Positions 43,127 to 51,787 of a DNA stretch of 64,000 nt are shown piece by piece. The stretch is from Hyphomonas chukchiensis. GTDB taxonomy: Bacteria > Pseudomonadota > Alphaproteobacteria > Caulobacterales > Hyphomonadaceae. Location: contig NZ_AWFG01000012.1 in the NCBI RefSeq assembly GCF_000682695.1, positions 30,032 to 94,031 of the forward strand, given 5' to 3'. Numbering within the stretch: the first letter of the stretch is position 1; the number at the start of each line of letters is the position of its first letter. A model generated the notes under the pieces. That model was not told the origin of the DNA, made no database searches, and saw only the letters and a program-made list of their open reading frames with translations. The position numbers and the translations under genes were made by a program.

Positions 43127-43876
43127 TTAGCTGGCGCGCGGGTCGTTCCATTCGGCGGGAATGCCGTAGCCGCCGCGCCGCGTGAGCCAGAACATGCCGA
43201 TCAGGTCGAAGATGCCGGCGCCGAGGCGGCCAAGAAAGCCGTATTTCGACACGCCCGCGAGCCGCTCGCGATCATTGACCAGTTCCTCGCGCACATCCCA
43301 GCCGGCGCGCTTGACGAGGGCCGGCAGGAAACGGTGCATGGATGCGAAATAGGGCAGGTCGCGGAAGGCCCGCGTGCGGATCAGCTTCCAGCCACAGCCC
43401 GTGTCGGTCGCATCGTCTCGGAGCACGAAACGCCGCACGCCATTGGCCACGCGTGACTGCAGCCATTTGAAGCCGGAATCGTTGCGGCTGTTGCGCTTGC
43501 CGGCAATGATGCCGAGCCGCGCCGGGGCGCCGGGCGCGATGATTTCGGCCCAGAGACGGGCGGTGTCGTGCGGATCATTCTGGCCATCGCCATCGAGCAG
43601 CTGGACCCATTCGCCGCGCGCCGATCTCAGGCCGCTGAAGAGGGCCGAGGATTTGCCGCGCCTGGCCACATGGTTCAGCACCACGACCGTGTGCGGGTGA
43701 CGCGCCTTTGCTTCGGCGAGTTCCATGCTGGTCGCATCGGCCGAACAGTCATTGACGCAGATGATCTCGAAATCGATTCCGGCCAGCGCCTCATGAATCT
43801 CGTCGATCACGGGGTGCACGTTGCCTTCCTCGTTGAAGAAGGGAATCAGGACGGAAAGGGCCGGAGTGTTTGCCAT
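43127..43876 (-). CDS. Glycosyltransferase family 2 (dolichol-phosphate mannosyltransferase-like)
   Basis: 249 residues. LSVLIPFFNEEGNVHPVIDEI is the GT2 start; IICVNDCSADAT, WVQLLDGDGQNDPHD (DxD-type motif) and ATDTGCGWKLIRT follow. This matches DPM1-like enzymes that make polyprenyl-phosphate sugars for envelope glycans. No membrane helix pair is obvious at the C-terminus, though GIFDLIGMFWLT is hydrophobic. Confidence 0.88.
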   Translation of the reverse strand: MANTPALSVLIPFFNEEGNVHPVIDEIHEALAGIDFEIICVNDCSADATSMELAEAKARHPHTVVVLNHVARRGKSSALFSGLRSARGEWVQLLDGDGQNDPHDTARLWAEIIAPGAPARLGIIAGKRNSRNDSGFKWLQSRVANGVRRFVLRDDATDTGCGWKLIRTRAFRDLPYFASMHRFLPALVKRAGWDVREELVNDRERLAGVSKYGFLGRLGAGIFDLIGMFWLTRRGGYGIPAEWNDPRAS

Positions 43877-44011
43877 TCATCCTCCCGTATAGAACATGTC
43901 CTGTCAGCGCAATTTACGCCCTCAGAATGTACGGATAAAAGCACGGAAAAAGCACGTAGACAGCCCGGAGCGTGCACGAAGCCATTCCTATATGCCCGAA
44001 AGGCAAAGCCC

Positions 44012-44332
44012 TTGGACGTCTATCATATCTGGTTTGACCTGAAGCCCGGAACCGACGAGCGCGCTTTCGCGAGCGCCCTGCCCGCCTTTCTCGATCACAT
44101 GCGTAATGCCGGGCGGATCGAAAGCTGGCGGATGATGCGCTGCAAGCTGGGCCTCAGGCCGGACGATGTGCGCGAGTTCCACATCATGATCGAGACGCGC
44201 GACCTCGCCCAGCTCGACATGGCCTTCAGGGCCGCCGCCAGCCGCGAAGGCGAGACGGACACGCTGCACTTCACGGCGAATGCGATGGTGACCAATGTGA
44301 AGTTCGGCCTGTTCCGCGACTGGCCGGATTGA
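44012..44332 (+). CDS. DUF6614 family protein
   Basis: 106 residues if it starts at TTG 44012 (AAAGG upstream), giving MDVYHIWFDLKPGTDERAF. That matches the start of this small alphaproteobacterial family as I remember it. Further landmarks are RIESWRMMRCKLGL, FHIMIETRDLAQLDMAFRA and TNVKFGLFRDWPD. The fold looks ferredoxin-like. Function is unknown. The frame stays open far upstream into the divergent glycosyltransferase, which is not coding. Confidence 0.75.
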   Translation: MDVYHIWFDLKPGTDERAFASALPAFLDHMRNAGRIESWRMMRCKLGLRPDDVREFHIMIETRDLAQLDMAFRAAASREGETDTLHFTANAMVTNVKFGLFRDWPD

Positions 44333-44380
44333 AGCGCGCCGAGCCTGTGCTTGTCAGTGTCGCGGGAGGAGCGCAACAAA

Positions 44381-44998
44381 GTGGGCATGACAAATCCGAT
44401 AGATCAGATCTCCGCGAAACTTCACGCGCTCGAAATCGAGCTGGAAGCCGAAATGGCCAAGAAGCGGGCGGGGCTGCAGTATGGCCTTGAGCGCGGAAAG
44501 GTATTGTTCGAACAGGAAGTGGTGCGAAGGCATCGCGAGCTGCGCACGCATGTCGTGCGCTACCTGTTCAGTGCGCGGCCGCTGGTCTTGCTGTCAGCGC
44601 CGGTGATCTATTCCCTGATCGTGCCGTTTGTGATCGTCGACCTCTGGGTGTCGATCTACCAGGCCATCTGCTTTCGCGTTTACGGCATTCCGCAGGTTCG
44701 GCGTCACCGCTACCTCGTGTTCGACCGGAGCGGCCTTGCCTACCTGAACATGATCGAAAAACTGAACTGCGCTTATTGTTCCTATGTGAACGGGGTCATC
44801 GCCTATGTCCGGGAGGTGGGCTCACGCACCGAACAATACTGGTGCCCGATCAAGCAGGCGCGGCGCGTGATCGGCGCGCATGCGCGCTATGCGGGGTTCG
44901 AGGAATTCGGGGAAGGCGAGCACTATCACGAGCGGCTCAAGGTCTTGCAGGCCGATATCCGCAAGGCGAAGGAACCCGGCGAGCCCTTGGGCGACTGA
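44381..44998 (+). CDS. Conserved hypothetical membrane protein with cysteine pair
   Basis: 205 residues if it starts at GTG 44381 (GGAGGAG 9 bases upstream); ATG 44387 is the alternative. A coiled-coil N-terminal half precedes two hydrophobic segments (PLVLLSAPVIYSLIVPFVIVD region). The conserved stretch LNCAYCSYVNGVIAYVREV then has a CxxC, and a further cysteine lies in QYWCPIKQARR. I recall this stretch in uncharacterised proteobacterial proteins but know no function. The cysteines could bind metal. Confidence 0.75.
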   Translation: MGMTNPIDQISAKLHALEIELEAEMAKKRAGLQYGLERGKVLFEQEVVRRHRELRTHVVRYLFSARPLVLLSAPVIYSLIVPFVIVDLWVSIYQAICFRVYGIPQVRRHRYLVFDRSGLAYLNMIEKLNCAYCSYVNGVIAYVREVGSRTEQYWCPIKQARRVIGAHARYAGFEEFGEGEHYHERLKVLQADIRKAKEPGEPLGD

Positions 44999-45054
44999 GC
45001 GGACGGCTGGGGGGCGGCGGAAGCTGCAGACGAATCCGCAGCTTCCTGACCAGA

Positions 45055-45492
45055 TCAGATGCGCGCGAAATCGTTGCGGGCAAGAGTGGCGACCGTGTCG
45101 AGGGTCATCGACTTGTCGCTGAGGCGGCGGCGGTTGAGCTCGGACAGCTCGAAGGGGGCTGCGTGGCCGTAGTTTTCTGTCCAGATGCGGTCGACTTCCG
45201 GCTTCGTCAGCGCGGCGGTCATTTTCACTTCCGAGAGATCATCGGCCTTTTCGGCGCGGCGACCGCCGGGGAGGTAGATTGTGCCGTTCGAGAAGTCGAC
45301 GGCGAAGGCAATCAGGCCCGGAATGAGGAACAGGAGCAGGCCGACGCCGTCCAGGATGGCCACGGCCGGGTCGATACGGCCGCCGCTCTGGCCCTTGCGT
45401 TCCGGGTAAAGAAGGGTGCCGCAGCCGCTGAGGGCTGTTGCGAGGATGGCGGCAGAGCCACCCATCAGCAAGTGTCGCTTCGTCGTATCCAT
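45055..45492 (-). CDS. Small putative lipoprotein
   Basis: 145 residues from the ATG at 45492 (CAGGAGAAAA upstream). The signal ends in ALSGC (Cys24), and GTLLYPERKGQSGGRIDPAVAILDG is followed by a membrane helix (about 50-68: LLLFLIPGLIAFAVDF). NGTIYLPGG occurs after the helix, as in the YceK/polyol-type small lipoproteins. Function is unknown. The last residues MTLDTVATLA nearly repeat the N-terminus of the protein at 46463-46957. Confidence 0.75.
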   Translation of the reverse strand: MDTTKRHLLMGGSAAILATALSGCGTLLYPERKGQSGGRIDPAVAILDGVGLLLFLIPGLIAFAVDFSNGTIYLPGGRRAEKADDLSEVKMTAALTKPEVDRIWTENYGHAAPFELSELNRRRLSDKSMTLDTVATLARNDFARI

Positions 45493-45707
45493 ACTATTTT
45501 CTCCTGAAAACCGACCTGCACAAGAATAGGCAGCGTCTGTGCGAGTAAGACCCGAAGTCGCAACATGTTCCAGTGTTTTCGTGGAAGGTGGCCGGAATGG
45601 CTGTTCAAACATTGCCGGTTGGTAAACGGACCTGCAGCAAATCCCGTACCCGGATTCGCGGGATATTCGCTTGTAGGCTGTAGAAAGGCCCAAACGGAGA
45701 GGACAGG

Positions 45708-46466
45708 ATGCCCATCTCAAATCGCAGTCGTGACGTCTTTGATTCATTGTTGTTTTTTGCGTTCGTCGCGATAACGGCCCTCTGCCTGTCATTCACCTTT
45801 TCGATGATGATGTACCAGCTGGGCGTGCCGACCAATCCGCGTGCGTTCGTTTTAACCAACCTGCTCATCTCGGCCTGTGTGGCGCTTCCGACGGGCGTCA
45901 TCGCCTCCCAGCATGAGTTCCGCCTGAAGAATTATCAGCGGCGGCTGGAAGCCCTGGCGGCGACCGATCCGTTGACGGGGCTGTATAATCGACGCTTCTT
46001 CAAGCAGGCCCTGGAAGACGAGGTGCAACGCATGCGCCGGACCCATCAGACCGCCGGCCTGGTCATGTTCGACCTCGATCATTTCAAATGCATCAATGAC
46101 CGGTTCGGTCACAAGTCAGGCGATCTTGTCCTGCAGGAGGTCGCGTCCGCCGCCTTTGCCGAGCTTCGCGGCCCGTTTGACCGGCTGGGTCGCTGGGGCG
46201 GGGAAGAATTCGTGATCCTGCTCAGCAATGTGACGCTGGAACAATCCGCCCTCGTGTGCGAGCGCATTCGTGAACGTATCGCCTCGCTGCATCTGGAATG
46301 CAGGGGCCAGGACTTCTCGATCACGGCGAGCTTTGGGACCTGCCTGCTGAAGCCGGGTGCGCAGATCGACCTGGCCCTTGAGACCGCCGATGCGGCGCTC
46401 TTCCAGTCCAAGAATAGCGGGCGCAACAAGGTGACCGCCCGCCGCGCGGTGGAACTGGCGGCCTAA
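45708..46466 (+). CDS. GGDEF diguanylate cyclase
   Basis: 252 residues. Two membrane helices (about 13-33 and 47-66) precede a short coiled linker and a GGDEF domain with DPLTGLYNRRFF, FDLDHFKCINDRFGHKSGD and RWGGEEFVILL. The active signature is GGEEF, so it is probably catalytic. No RxxD inhibitory site is obvious five residues ahead of it. It makes the second messenger cyclic di-GMP, controlling motility and surface growth. The 215 bases between it and the divergent lipoprotein hold no gene. Confidence 0.93.
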   Translation: MPISNRSRDVFDSLLFFAFVAITALCLSFTFSMMMYQLGVPTNPRAFVLTNLLISACVALPTGVIASQHEFRLKNYQRRLEALAATDPLTGLYNRRFFKQALEDEVQRMRRTHQTAGLVMFDLDHFKCINDRFGHKSGDLVLQEVASAAFAELRGPFDRLGRWGGEEFVILLSNVTLEQSALVCERIRERIASLHLECRGQDFSITASFGTCLLKPGAQIDLALETADAALFQSKNSGRNKVTARRAVELAA

Positions 46467-46957
46467 TCCCGTCCCATCGTGGACATGGCCTGGGCGACCT
46501 CGAGTTCGGCGGCGAGCCTGTCGACATATTTCACGAAGCTGCGGGCATAGAACATCCGGCTTCCGGCCCACCATTCGCGGATGTCGGGATCGCTGAGCGA
46601 TTCCCTCAGGCGCGCTTCGGAACCCTCCCACAATTCATCCTCGAACACGCCGAAGCGACGATGCGTATGCAGGACTTCGAAATGGCGGAAGGAAATGCTG
46701 AGGAAGTTGGAGACGCGGAGGGCTTCCGCGCGGGTCCAGCTGCTGAGGCCGTCTTCGCGTGAGAGCACTTCCGCGAGATCGGCGCTTTCGGTGACGCGCC
46801 CCATATTGGCCGACAGGAGCTGGGCCGAGGTCTGAGCCGCCGCCATGCGGGTCAGGTGCGCGTTCTGGCGAAGCTGCAGGCCGATGAAGACCAGTGTCAG
46901 CACCACGGCGCCGGAGGCCATGATGTTGGCAATGGTGGCGACAGTATCGAGTGTCAT
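46463..46957 (-). CDS. Hypothetical membrane protein (paralogue of 58353-58910)
   Basis: 164 residues. One N-terminal membrane helix ends in the motif VFIGLQLRQN, followed by a helical soluble part (NFLSISFRHFEVLHTHRRFGVFEDELW, then DIREWWAG). The same helix-plus-GLQLR layout is found in the protein at 58353-58910, so both belong to one uncharacterised family. It overlaps the convergent GGDEF gene stop by 4 bases. Confidence 0.72.
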   Translation of the reverse strand: MTLDTVATIANIMASGAVVLTLVFIGLQLRQNAHLTRMAAAQTSAQLLSANMGRVTESADLAEVLSREDGLSSWTRAEALRVSNFLSISFRHFEVLHTHRRFGVFEDELWEGSEARLRESLSDPDIREWWAGSRMFYARSFVKYVDRLAAELEVAQAMSTMGRD

Positions 46958-47050
46958 CTGTATCCCCCCGTTATTTTGCTCGTATCAAGCGCCGGGCAGG
47001 CGCGTGCGTCAACGGCCAGGTGGGGTGACGCGGTGACGGGAGTGGGCTAG

Positions 47051-47785
47051 ATGCGCGGCATGTTCAGGGCCACGCTCATCACGCTTGTACCGGAAGCCTT
47101 TCCCGGGCCGCTCGGCGTCTCCATTCTGGGGCGCGCCGAGGAGAAGGGCCTGTGGGCGCTGGAAACCATAGACCTGCGCGGCTTTGGTGTCGGCAAGCAC
47201 CGCAATGTGGATGACACGCCCGCAGGTGGCGGCGCGGGCATGGTGATCCGGCCGGATGTGGCGGCGGCGGCGATTGATAGCGTGGCGCTGGAGGGGCGGC
47301 CGCTGGTTTATCTCTCCCCGCGCGGCAAGCCGTTTGACCAGCAAAAAGCGCGCGACTGGGCCGCCGGGCCGGGCGTCGTGTTTTTCTGCGGCCGGTTCGA
47401 GGGGCTTGATGAGCGTGTGATTGAAGCACGCGGCATGGAAGAGGTCTCGCTCGGCGATTTTGTTCTGGCCGGCGGTGAGGTTGCGGCCATGGCTTTCATC
47501 GAGGCGACGGTGCGTTTGCTGCCCGGCGTGGCCGGGAATGAAGCATCGCTGACGGAGGAATCCTTCGAGCAGGGCCTGCTGGAACACCCGCATTATACAA
47601 TGCCCCGCGCGTGGGAAGGACGCCCTACGCCTGAAGTTCTCCTGTCCGGCGATCATAAACGTATAGAAGAATGGCGTCGCAACAGCGCAAAGGCGTTGAC
47701 AAAGCAGCGCCGTCCCGATTTATACGCCGCTTACTCCAAGACCCCCGAATTCCAACCGCCGGAGAATGGCGATGAACATGATTGA
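47051..47785 (+). CDS. trmD: tRNA (guanine-37-N1)-methyltransferase
   Basis: 244 residues. The SPOUT knot motifs are visible: [28 protein letters not shown] and [15 protein letters not shown]. The acceptor loop [12 protein letters not shown] is also clear. It makes m1G37, which prevents frameshifting. The 3' end overlaps rplS by 14 bases, so the two are coupled. Confidence 0.96.
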   Translation: MRGMFRATLITLVPEAFPGPLGVSILGRAEEKGLWALETIDLRGFGVGKHRNVDDTPAGGGAGMVIRPDVAAAAIDSVALEGRPLVYLSPRGKPFDQQKARDWAAGPGVVFFCGRFEGLDERVIEARGMEEVSLGDFVLAGGEVAAMAFIEATVRLLPGVAGNEASLTEESFEQGLLEHPHYTMPRAWEGRPTPEVLLSGDHKRIEEWRRNSAKALTKQRRPDLYAAYSKTPEFQPPENGDEHD

Positions 47786-48359
47786 GCAGCTTGAGGCGGA
47801 AGAACGCGTCCGCGTCCTCGGCGACAAAAAAATCCCGGCTTTCTCGCCAGGCGACACGCTTGCCGTGAACGTGAAGATCAAGGAAGGCGACCGTGAGCGC
47901 GTCCAGCGCTTCGAAGGCGTCTGCATTGCCCGTTCGGGCGGCAGCCTGAGCGAGAGCTTCACGGTTCGCAAGATTTCCTTCGGTGAAGGCGTCGAGCGGG
48001 TTTTCCCGCTGGTCTCGCCACTGATCGAGTCGATCGAAGTGAAGCGCAAGGGCCGCGTGCGCCGTGCGAAACTTTACTACCTGCGCGACCGTCGCGGTAA
48101 GTCGGCCCGTATTGCCGAGCGGACGACCGGCCACGGCATCGAGGCTGTCGAGATTGCTGTCTCGAAAACCGAGCGCCGCCGTCAGAAGGACGCAGAGAAG
48201 GTTGCCCGCAAGGAAGCCGCCGCTGCCGACCGCGAAGCCGCTGCCAAGGCAAAGCTTGAGGCCGAAAAGGCCGCTGCTGCTGCCGCAGAAGCCGAAGCCA
48301 AGGCCGCTGAAGAAGCTGCCGCTGCGGCTGAAGCGCCAGAGGCTGCTCCGGAAGAATAG
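47772..48359 (+). CDS. rplS: 50S ribosomal protein L19 with Ala/Glu-rich tail
   Basis: 195 residues from the ATG at 47772 (GGAG 7 bases upstream; ATGs at 47766 and 47778 are alternatives). Residues 1-115 are standard L19 ([15 protein letters not shown], then [13 protein letters not shown] and [17 protein letters not shown]). About 75 residues of Lys/Arg- then Ala/Glu-rich sequence follow, while most L19 proteins end near 115-130. A strong terminator lies 26 bases after the stop. Confidence 0.96.
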   Translation: MNMIEQLEAEERVRVLGDKKIPAFSPGDTLAVNVKIKEGDRERVQRFEGVCIARSGGSLSESFTVRKISFGEGVERVFPLVSPLIESIEVKRKGRVRRAKLYYLRDRRGKSARIAERTTGHGIEAVEIAVSKTERRRQKDAEKVARKEAAAADREAAAKAKLEAEKAAAAAAEAEAKAAEEAAAAAEAPEAAPEE

Positions 48360-48385
48360 GCTTCCCGCCTTTTCACGATTTCAAA

Positions 48386-48416
48386 AACGCCCTTGCCGTC
48401 CGGCAGGGGCGTTTTT
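48386..48416. terminator. Rho-independent terminator after rplS
   Basis: AACGCCCTTGCC (48386-48397) pairs over 12 bases (one T-G) with GGCAGGGGCGTT (48402-48413), followed by TTTTT. A-rich bases before the stem give a T-run on the other strand, so it may also serve the convergent LysR gene ending at 48420. Confidence 0.9.
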
Positions 48417-48419
48417 CGT

Positions 48420-49328
48420 TCAGGCCCCGGCCCCTTGCTTCATGTAGCGCGTGAGCCCATCGACGAGATGGTCGAAGACGAGGCGTATGCGCCGGTTGCC
48501 GCGCAGATCCTCATGCATGGTGACCCAGGTTTCGAGCGAGAATGTCATCTCGCCCGGAAACAGGCGGACAAAGCGCGGATCATGCGCGATCAGCCCGACC
48601 TGGCAGATACCGATGCCGAGCCCGGCGCGGATGCACGTGAACTGGGCAACGTCACTGTCTGTGCGCAGGGAAAACATGTCGCGATGAAGGTCCAGCCCTT
48701 TGGCGCGCAGGCCCTGAACACCGGTTGTCTCATGGTCGAAACCGATCAGGGCATGGCTGGAGAGGTCATCCAGGGAGGCGGGTGTGCCGCGCCGGTCCAG
48801 ATAATCGCGGCGGGCAAACATGCCGAGTTCGATATCGCCAATCTTGCGGGCAATCAGCGCGCCCTGGCTCGGCTGGACCATGCGTACGGCAATATCGGCA
48901 TCGCGGCGCAGCAGGTCGGCGGTCTCGTTCGAGGCCACGAGTTCGAAGGCAAGCCGGGGATGTTCGGCCCCGATCGTGGCGAGGATGGATGGCAGGACTT
49001 CAATGCCGATCACTTCGCTGGCCGTGATGCGCACTGCGCCCGCCAGCGCATCATCCGGGCCTGAGGCGGCGCGGATCATGGCGGCGGCAGAGGCCTCCAT
49101 GGCGAGCGCGTGGGGCATCAGGGCCTCGGCGGCGTCTGTCGGGGTCAGGCCCTGGGGCGACCGGGTGAACAGGGCCGCGCCGCCGAGAACGCTTTCGAGC
49201 TGTTCGACATGGCGGGCAATCGTCGGCTGGGTGACACCGAGGGCGCGGGCGGCCGCTGACAGGCTGCCGGTGCGGTAAACGCTGAGCAGGGAGCGGCAGT
49301 GATCCCATGAAAGTGAAGCCTGATCCAT
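48420..49328 (-). CDS. LysR family transcriptional regulator
   Basis: 302 residues. The winged helix-turn-helix is WDHCRSLLSVYRTGSLSAAARALGVTQPTIARHVEQLE, with SPQGLTPTDAAEAL after it, and a periplasmic-binding-type effector domain follows. It is divergent, across 92 bases, from the NAD-dependent epimerase-like gene, its most likely target. Confidence 0.92.
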   Translation of the reverse strand: MDQASLSWDHCRSLLSVYRTGSLSAAARALGVTQPTIARHVEQLESVLGGAALFTRSPQGLTPTDAAEALMPHALAMEASAAAMIRAASGPDDALAGAVRITASEVIGIEVLPSILATIGAEHPRLAFELVASNETADLLRRDADIAVRMVQPSQGALIARKIGDIELGMFARRDYLDRRGTPASLDDLSSHALIGFDHETTGVQGLRAKGLDLHRDMFSLRTDSDVAQFTCIRAGLGIGICQVGLIAHDPRFVRLFPGEMTFSLETWVTMHEDLRGNRRIRLVFDHLVDGLTRYMKQGAGA

Positions 49329-49420
49329 AAATAATGTTTAGCGACTATAGATATTACCGCAATTTCTTTTAGCGGGCGCCTGCTTCATTCTTCTGCCTGA
49401 CACCCAAACAGGAGATCGAC

Positions 49421-50416
49421 ATGACCCACACACGAACAGCCCTGATCCTTGGCGCAACAGGCGGCGCCGGATTCGAAATTGCCCGGGCCCTGAGGGCGCA
49501 TGGCTGGCAGATACGCGCGATGCACCGGCGCCCGGATGATGTATCTTCGCAGATGCCGGATGCTGACTGGATCCAGGGCGATGCGATGAAAGCAGCCGAT
49601 GTGCTGATGGCGGCGACGAATGCCGACCTGATCGTGCATGCGGTGAACCCGCCGGGATACCGGAACTGGGGCAAGCTGGTCCTGCCCATGATTGATAATA
49701 CGATTGCTGCGGCGCGGGCGAACAAGGCCCGGATCGTGCTGCCGGGCACGGTCTATAATTACGGGCCCGATGCATTCCCCCTGCTCCGCGAAACGTCCCC
49801 GCAGAATCCGACAACGCGCAAGGGGGCGATACGTGTGGAGATGGAGGCGCGTCTGCGTCGGGCAGCGGAGACCGGCGTTGATGTACTTGTCGTGCGCGCT
49901 GGCGACTTTTTCGGGCCCAATACCGGCAATTCATGGTTCGCGCAGGGCATGATCAAGCCGGGACAGCCCGTGCGTTCGATTACCCATCCGGGCAAGCCGG
50001 GCGTCGGTCACGCCTGGGCCTATCTGCCCGATTTCGCCGAGACCGTGGCGCGCCTTGTCGACAGGAATGACGAACTGGCGACATTCGAGACGTTTCATTT
50101 CAACGGGCACTGGTTCGAGGACGGCCGTGAGATCGCCGAACGCCTCCGGATTGCCGGCGGGGTTCCGGATGCACCGATCAGGCGTTTCCCGTGGCCGTTG
50201 CTGCATGTCCTGAAGCCATTTGTGCCCCTTTTCCGGGAAATGGCCGAGATGCAATATCTCTGGAAGGTGCCGGTCCGGCTCGACAATTCCCGGCTGGTCA
50301 GCCGGCTTGGCAGTGAACCTCACACACCTGTGGACGAAGCCCTGCGGGAGACCCTGCGCGGCCTGAAATGCCTGCCTGACGCCCCTTCGCGTGCTTTGGG
50401 CCTGGCCGTCGGCTGA
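49421..50416 (+). CDS. NAD-dependent epimerase/dehydratase-like protein
   Basis: 331 residues of the extended SDR type. LILGATGGAGFEIARAL is the nucleotide-binding loop at residues 8-24, and VLPGTVYNYGPD contains the YNYG version of the catalytic Tyr region. VLVVRAGDFFGPNTGNSW and AYLPDFAETVARLV follow. The substrate is unknown. A lysine in YxxxK position is not clear, so it may be an atypical SDR. Confidence 0.82.
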   Translation: MTHTRTALILGATGGAGFEIARALRAHGWQIRAMHRRPDDVSSQMPDADWIQGDAMKAADVLMAATNADLIVHAVNPPGYRNWGKLVLPMIDNTIAAARANKARIVLPGTVYNYGPDAFPLLRETSPQNPTTRKGAIRVEMEARLRRAAETGVDVLVVRAGDFFGPNTGNSWFAQGMIKPGQPVRSITHPGKPGVGHAWAYLPDFAETVARLVDRNDELATFETFHFNGHWFEDGREIAERLRIAGGVPDAPIRRFPWPLLHVLKPFVPLFREMAEMQYLWKVPVRLDNSRLVSRLGSEPHTPVDEALRETLRGLKCLPDAPSRALGLAVG

Positions 50417-50418
50417 TG

Positions 50419-51570
50419 TCAGCCTGCGACGCTGAGCAGGGCGGTTTCCGGCTCCATTAGGGATTTGTCGCCGGCGCTGAGGGCGCGCGCATATTCCGCT
50501 TTGATCTGTGTGGCCATCCAGTCGAAAGTCTCCTCGACACGCCGAACGGCCTGACGCTCGGCAGAGAAGACGCTTTGCTGGCCTGAAGGCAGGTAGAAAT
50601 AGGGATTGGCTTCCCAGATGACCGGGCGACCATCCGGCAGGATGCTGTAATCGACGGCGGCAAAGTCGAGCCCCAGGGCAGCGACGGCTTTCACGAGTTC
50701 ATCGGCGTGGGCGACAGGCGCTTCGAAATGCGCGAGGTCTGCGTCGATCATGCGGCTGACCAGACGGGCGCCGAGGCCGAAACGGCGGGTGAAGTTGCGG
50801 CGCGGCGTGTCTTCGCGGGCGAAGACAGATGTCGACAGGCCGACAATCGGATCGGTCGAGAAGAAGAGATGGCTGGCCTTGACCTCGCCGCCAAACACAA
50901 AGGCGCGGGCCTTGTGATGGTATTGGCTGAAGAGGCTGGTTTCGGCGCCGGTCGCCCGCCAGGCGCCCTGTATGTCGACAAAGGTGATGACAGCGGCCGG
51001 GAACACGCAGGTTGCGGCTGCGCGGCGGGCGTCAGCTTCACTGCGCGCGATCACGACGTCGCGCTGGCAATGGACATCGTCTGACCGGATGATGCAGGGG
51101 AAACCGACCTCGCTGGCCACTGCAGGCAGGTCATCTGCGGATTGTGCCCGCGCGGCATAGGCGCTGGGCATGCCTGTCTCGCTCCAGATCCGGGCCTGGT
51201 CGGCTTTGGATGTGTTGCTGAGTCCAAAAGGGGAATTCAGAACGCGGATGCCATAGAGGCTGGCCGTTGCCTCGATCTGGACAGCTTCGGCATAGCATTT
51301 GGGGTATTTCTGGCGCAGCGGATCACCCAGCCAGAACACGATCAGGCCGACATCCCGGAAATCGAATGGGCCGCTGCCGGTCCGGTGGATCCGGGTCTGG
51401 CCAACCAGTTCCGGGTCACTCTGCTTCAACCGGTCCATGAAGGCCTGGTCTGTTGCGACTGTCCGGCCGCGCCTTTCGCCATGCATGACGAAGACGATCT
51501 TGAATCGGGAGGCCGGGCTCTTTGCACGAAGCGGGATCACGCGGGTGGCGGGGCTGTCGGGTAGCTGCAT
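50419..51570 (-). CDS. ATP-grasp-like protein
   Basis: 383 residues. The central part (GLSNTSKADQARIWSETGMPSAYAARA, then FPCIIRSDDVHCQRDVVIA) and the C-terminal LDFAAVDYSILPDGRPVIWEANPYFYLP look like an ATP-grasp domain, the last stretch holding the metal-binding Glu/Asn (WEANP). Such enzymes ligate an amine to a carboxylate. The substrate is unknown and no partner gene is evident. It converges with the epimerase gene (2 bases between stops). Confidence 0.7.
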   Translation of the reverse strand: MQLPDSPATRVIPLRAKSPASRFKIVFVMHGERRGRTVATDQAFMDRLKQSDPELVGQTRIHRTGSGPFDFRDVGLIVFWLGDPLRQKYPKCYAEAVQIEATASLYGIRVLNSPFGLSNTSKADQARIWSETGMPSAYAARAQSADDLPAVASEVGFPCIIRSDDVHCQRDVVIARSEADARRAAATCVFPAAVITFVDIQGAWRATGAETSLFSQYHHKARAFVFGGEVKASHLFFSTDPIVGLSTSVFAREDTPRRNFTRRFGLGARLVSRMIDADLAHFEAPVAHADELVKAVAALGLDFAAVDYSILPDGRPVIWEANPYFYLPSGQQSVFSAERQAVRRVEETFDWMATQIKAEYARALSAGDKSLMEPETALLSVAG

Positions 51571-51787
51571 GGATTGGCCTCCGGCTCAGACTTGATTTGC
51601 GTCGGCCCAATTCGAGACAAGGGACAAAGCGTTCCCTTCGGATTGTACAAATGGCGTGCCAATACTACAGATCCGGCGAATTTTTCGCGTTTGGGGATAT
51701 GCCAGGCTCAGTCGGGCAGTAGACCGGGCTTCCATCGTACATATCTATCGCTATGGTGCGCCGCGAACACGAGGATAGGCAGGATCA

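Noticed and set aside
51649..51722. Short frame upstream of leuC as leucine attenuator leader peptide
   Set aside because: The 23-codon frame has no leucine run and no terminator/antiterminator pair follows.
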